A stretch of 5,860 bases of DNA from Bacillota bacterium (GTDB taxonomy: Bacteria > Bacillota_C > Negativicutes > Sporomusales > Sporomusaceae): NCBI GenBank assembly GCA_023441125.1, contig JAEZQV010000061.1, positions 1 to 5,860 of the forward strand, written 5' to 3'. The notes beneath the pieces were generated by a model. The model had not been told where the DNA came from. It did not search any database and was given only the letters and a program-made list of their open reading frames with translations. Shown here in pieces: positions 5,503 to 5,860 of the stretch. Each line of letters opens with the position of its first letter. Positions within the stretch are counted from its first letter, which is position 1. The translations under genes were made by a program, and so were the position numbers.

Positions 5503-5860
5503 TTTGCCGCCTCCTCAGATGTTTTATAAACACCAAGCGGATAATAGGCTGCCAGGTTTTTAGCCAGCCAGTCGGTAGCTTCTATCGGACTCATTCCCCA
5601 ATTCGTGGGACAGGTTGATAAAACTTCAACCAAAGCGAACCCTTCGCCCCGGATTTGGACCTCGAAAGCTTTCTTTATCGCCGCTTTGGCCTTAGCCATG
5701 TTGCCGGGGGTATTAACTGCCACGCGGGCGATAAATTTAGCGCCATCCAGTGTTGAGAGCATTTCCGAAACTTTAATGGGATAGCCGGCAGAGTCAGCAT
5801 TGCGGCCATAGGGCGAAGTATTGGTGACCTGCCCGACCAGACTGGTTGGGGCCATTTGAC
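5499..5860 (-). CDS. korB: 2-oxoacid:ferredoxin oxidoreductase, beta subunit (KorB-like), C-terminal part
   Basis: The last 119 residues of the TPP-binding beta subunit; the 5' part lies beyond the right edge. The frame stays open to the edge: the codons before the Met at 5855 read (G)-Q, giving the family motif GQMAPTSLVGQ, so that Met is internal and not a start. SPYGRN follows, then the C-terminal domain with LDGAKFIARVAV, AKAAIKKAFEVQIRGEGFALVE and the characteristic VLSTCPTNWGMSP, ending with YYPLGVYK. Full-length family members are about 250-290 residues, so less than half is visible and the TPP/metal motif and cluster ligands are outside. In the intact enzyme this subunit binds thiamine diphosphate and works with KorA and KorC. 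The gene overlaps korC by four bases. The KorB assignment over VorB/PorB rests on overall resemblance and lacks a specific diagnostic residue. Confidence 0.9.
   Translation of the reverse strand, partial: QMAPTSLVGQVTNTSPYGRNADSAGYPIKVSEMLSTLDGAKFIARVAVNTPGNMAKAKAAIKKAFEVQIRGEGFALVEVLSTCPTNWGMSPIEATDWLAKNLAAYYPLGVYKTSEEAAK

Noticed and set aside
5853..5855. ATG as the start of the beta subunit
   Set aside because: The frame is open to the window edge and the preceding codons complete the conserved GQMAPT motif, so this Met is internal.

Overview
The window looks like chromosomal sequence from an anaerobic, endospore-forming member of the Firmicutes. Two things support this: a CotF-type spore coat gene, and a 2-oxoacid:ferredoxin oxidoreductase operon end. 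Strong AGGAGG/GAGGTGA-type ribosome binding sites and frequent GTG starts fit as well. Moderate base composition and the look of the proteins suggest the Negativicutes (Sporomusa/Pelosinus-like), but that placement is inference only. No mobile element, CRISPR array, tRNA or rRNA is visible.

Layout. One short gene runs on the + strand at the left edge (CotF-like spore coat protein, 16-387). All other genes run on the - strand. The convergent junction at 388-458 is filled by a long hairpin that can terminate transcription from both sides. Read in their own direction, right to left, the - strand genes form three blocks. Block (i) is the 3' end of korB (5499-5860, cut by the window edge) and korC (4960-5502). 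They overlap by ATGA and end in a perfect 23-bp hairpin. Block (ii) is a PAS-like/GAF/GGDEF diguanylate cyclase (3363-4838) followed after 54 bp by a class I SAM-dependent methyltransferase (2580-3308). It ends in a textbook intrinsic terminator with a ten-T tail. Block (iii) is a patatin-like phospholipase (1553-2470) followed after 80 bp by a NAL1-like trypsin-fold serine protease (459-1472). It ends at the shared convergent hairpin.

How the genes relate. korB and korC are subunits of one enzyme, which makes or breaks a 2-oxoacid such as 2-oxoglutarate with ferredoxin and CoA. The diguanylate cyclase should make c-di-GMP under control of a small-molecule-binding GAF domain. Its catalytic and feedback-inhibition motifs look intact. 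The methyltransferase, patatin and protease have clear family motifs but no known substrate. Their co-direction suggests shared transcripts and does not by itself prove a shared pathway. I found no convincing new multi-gene system. The items most worth following are the patatin/NAL1-protease pair, the diguanylate cyclase/methyltransferase pair and the hairpin over the korC stop codon. Two start codons (protease and patatin) are best placed downstream of the longest open frame.
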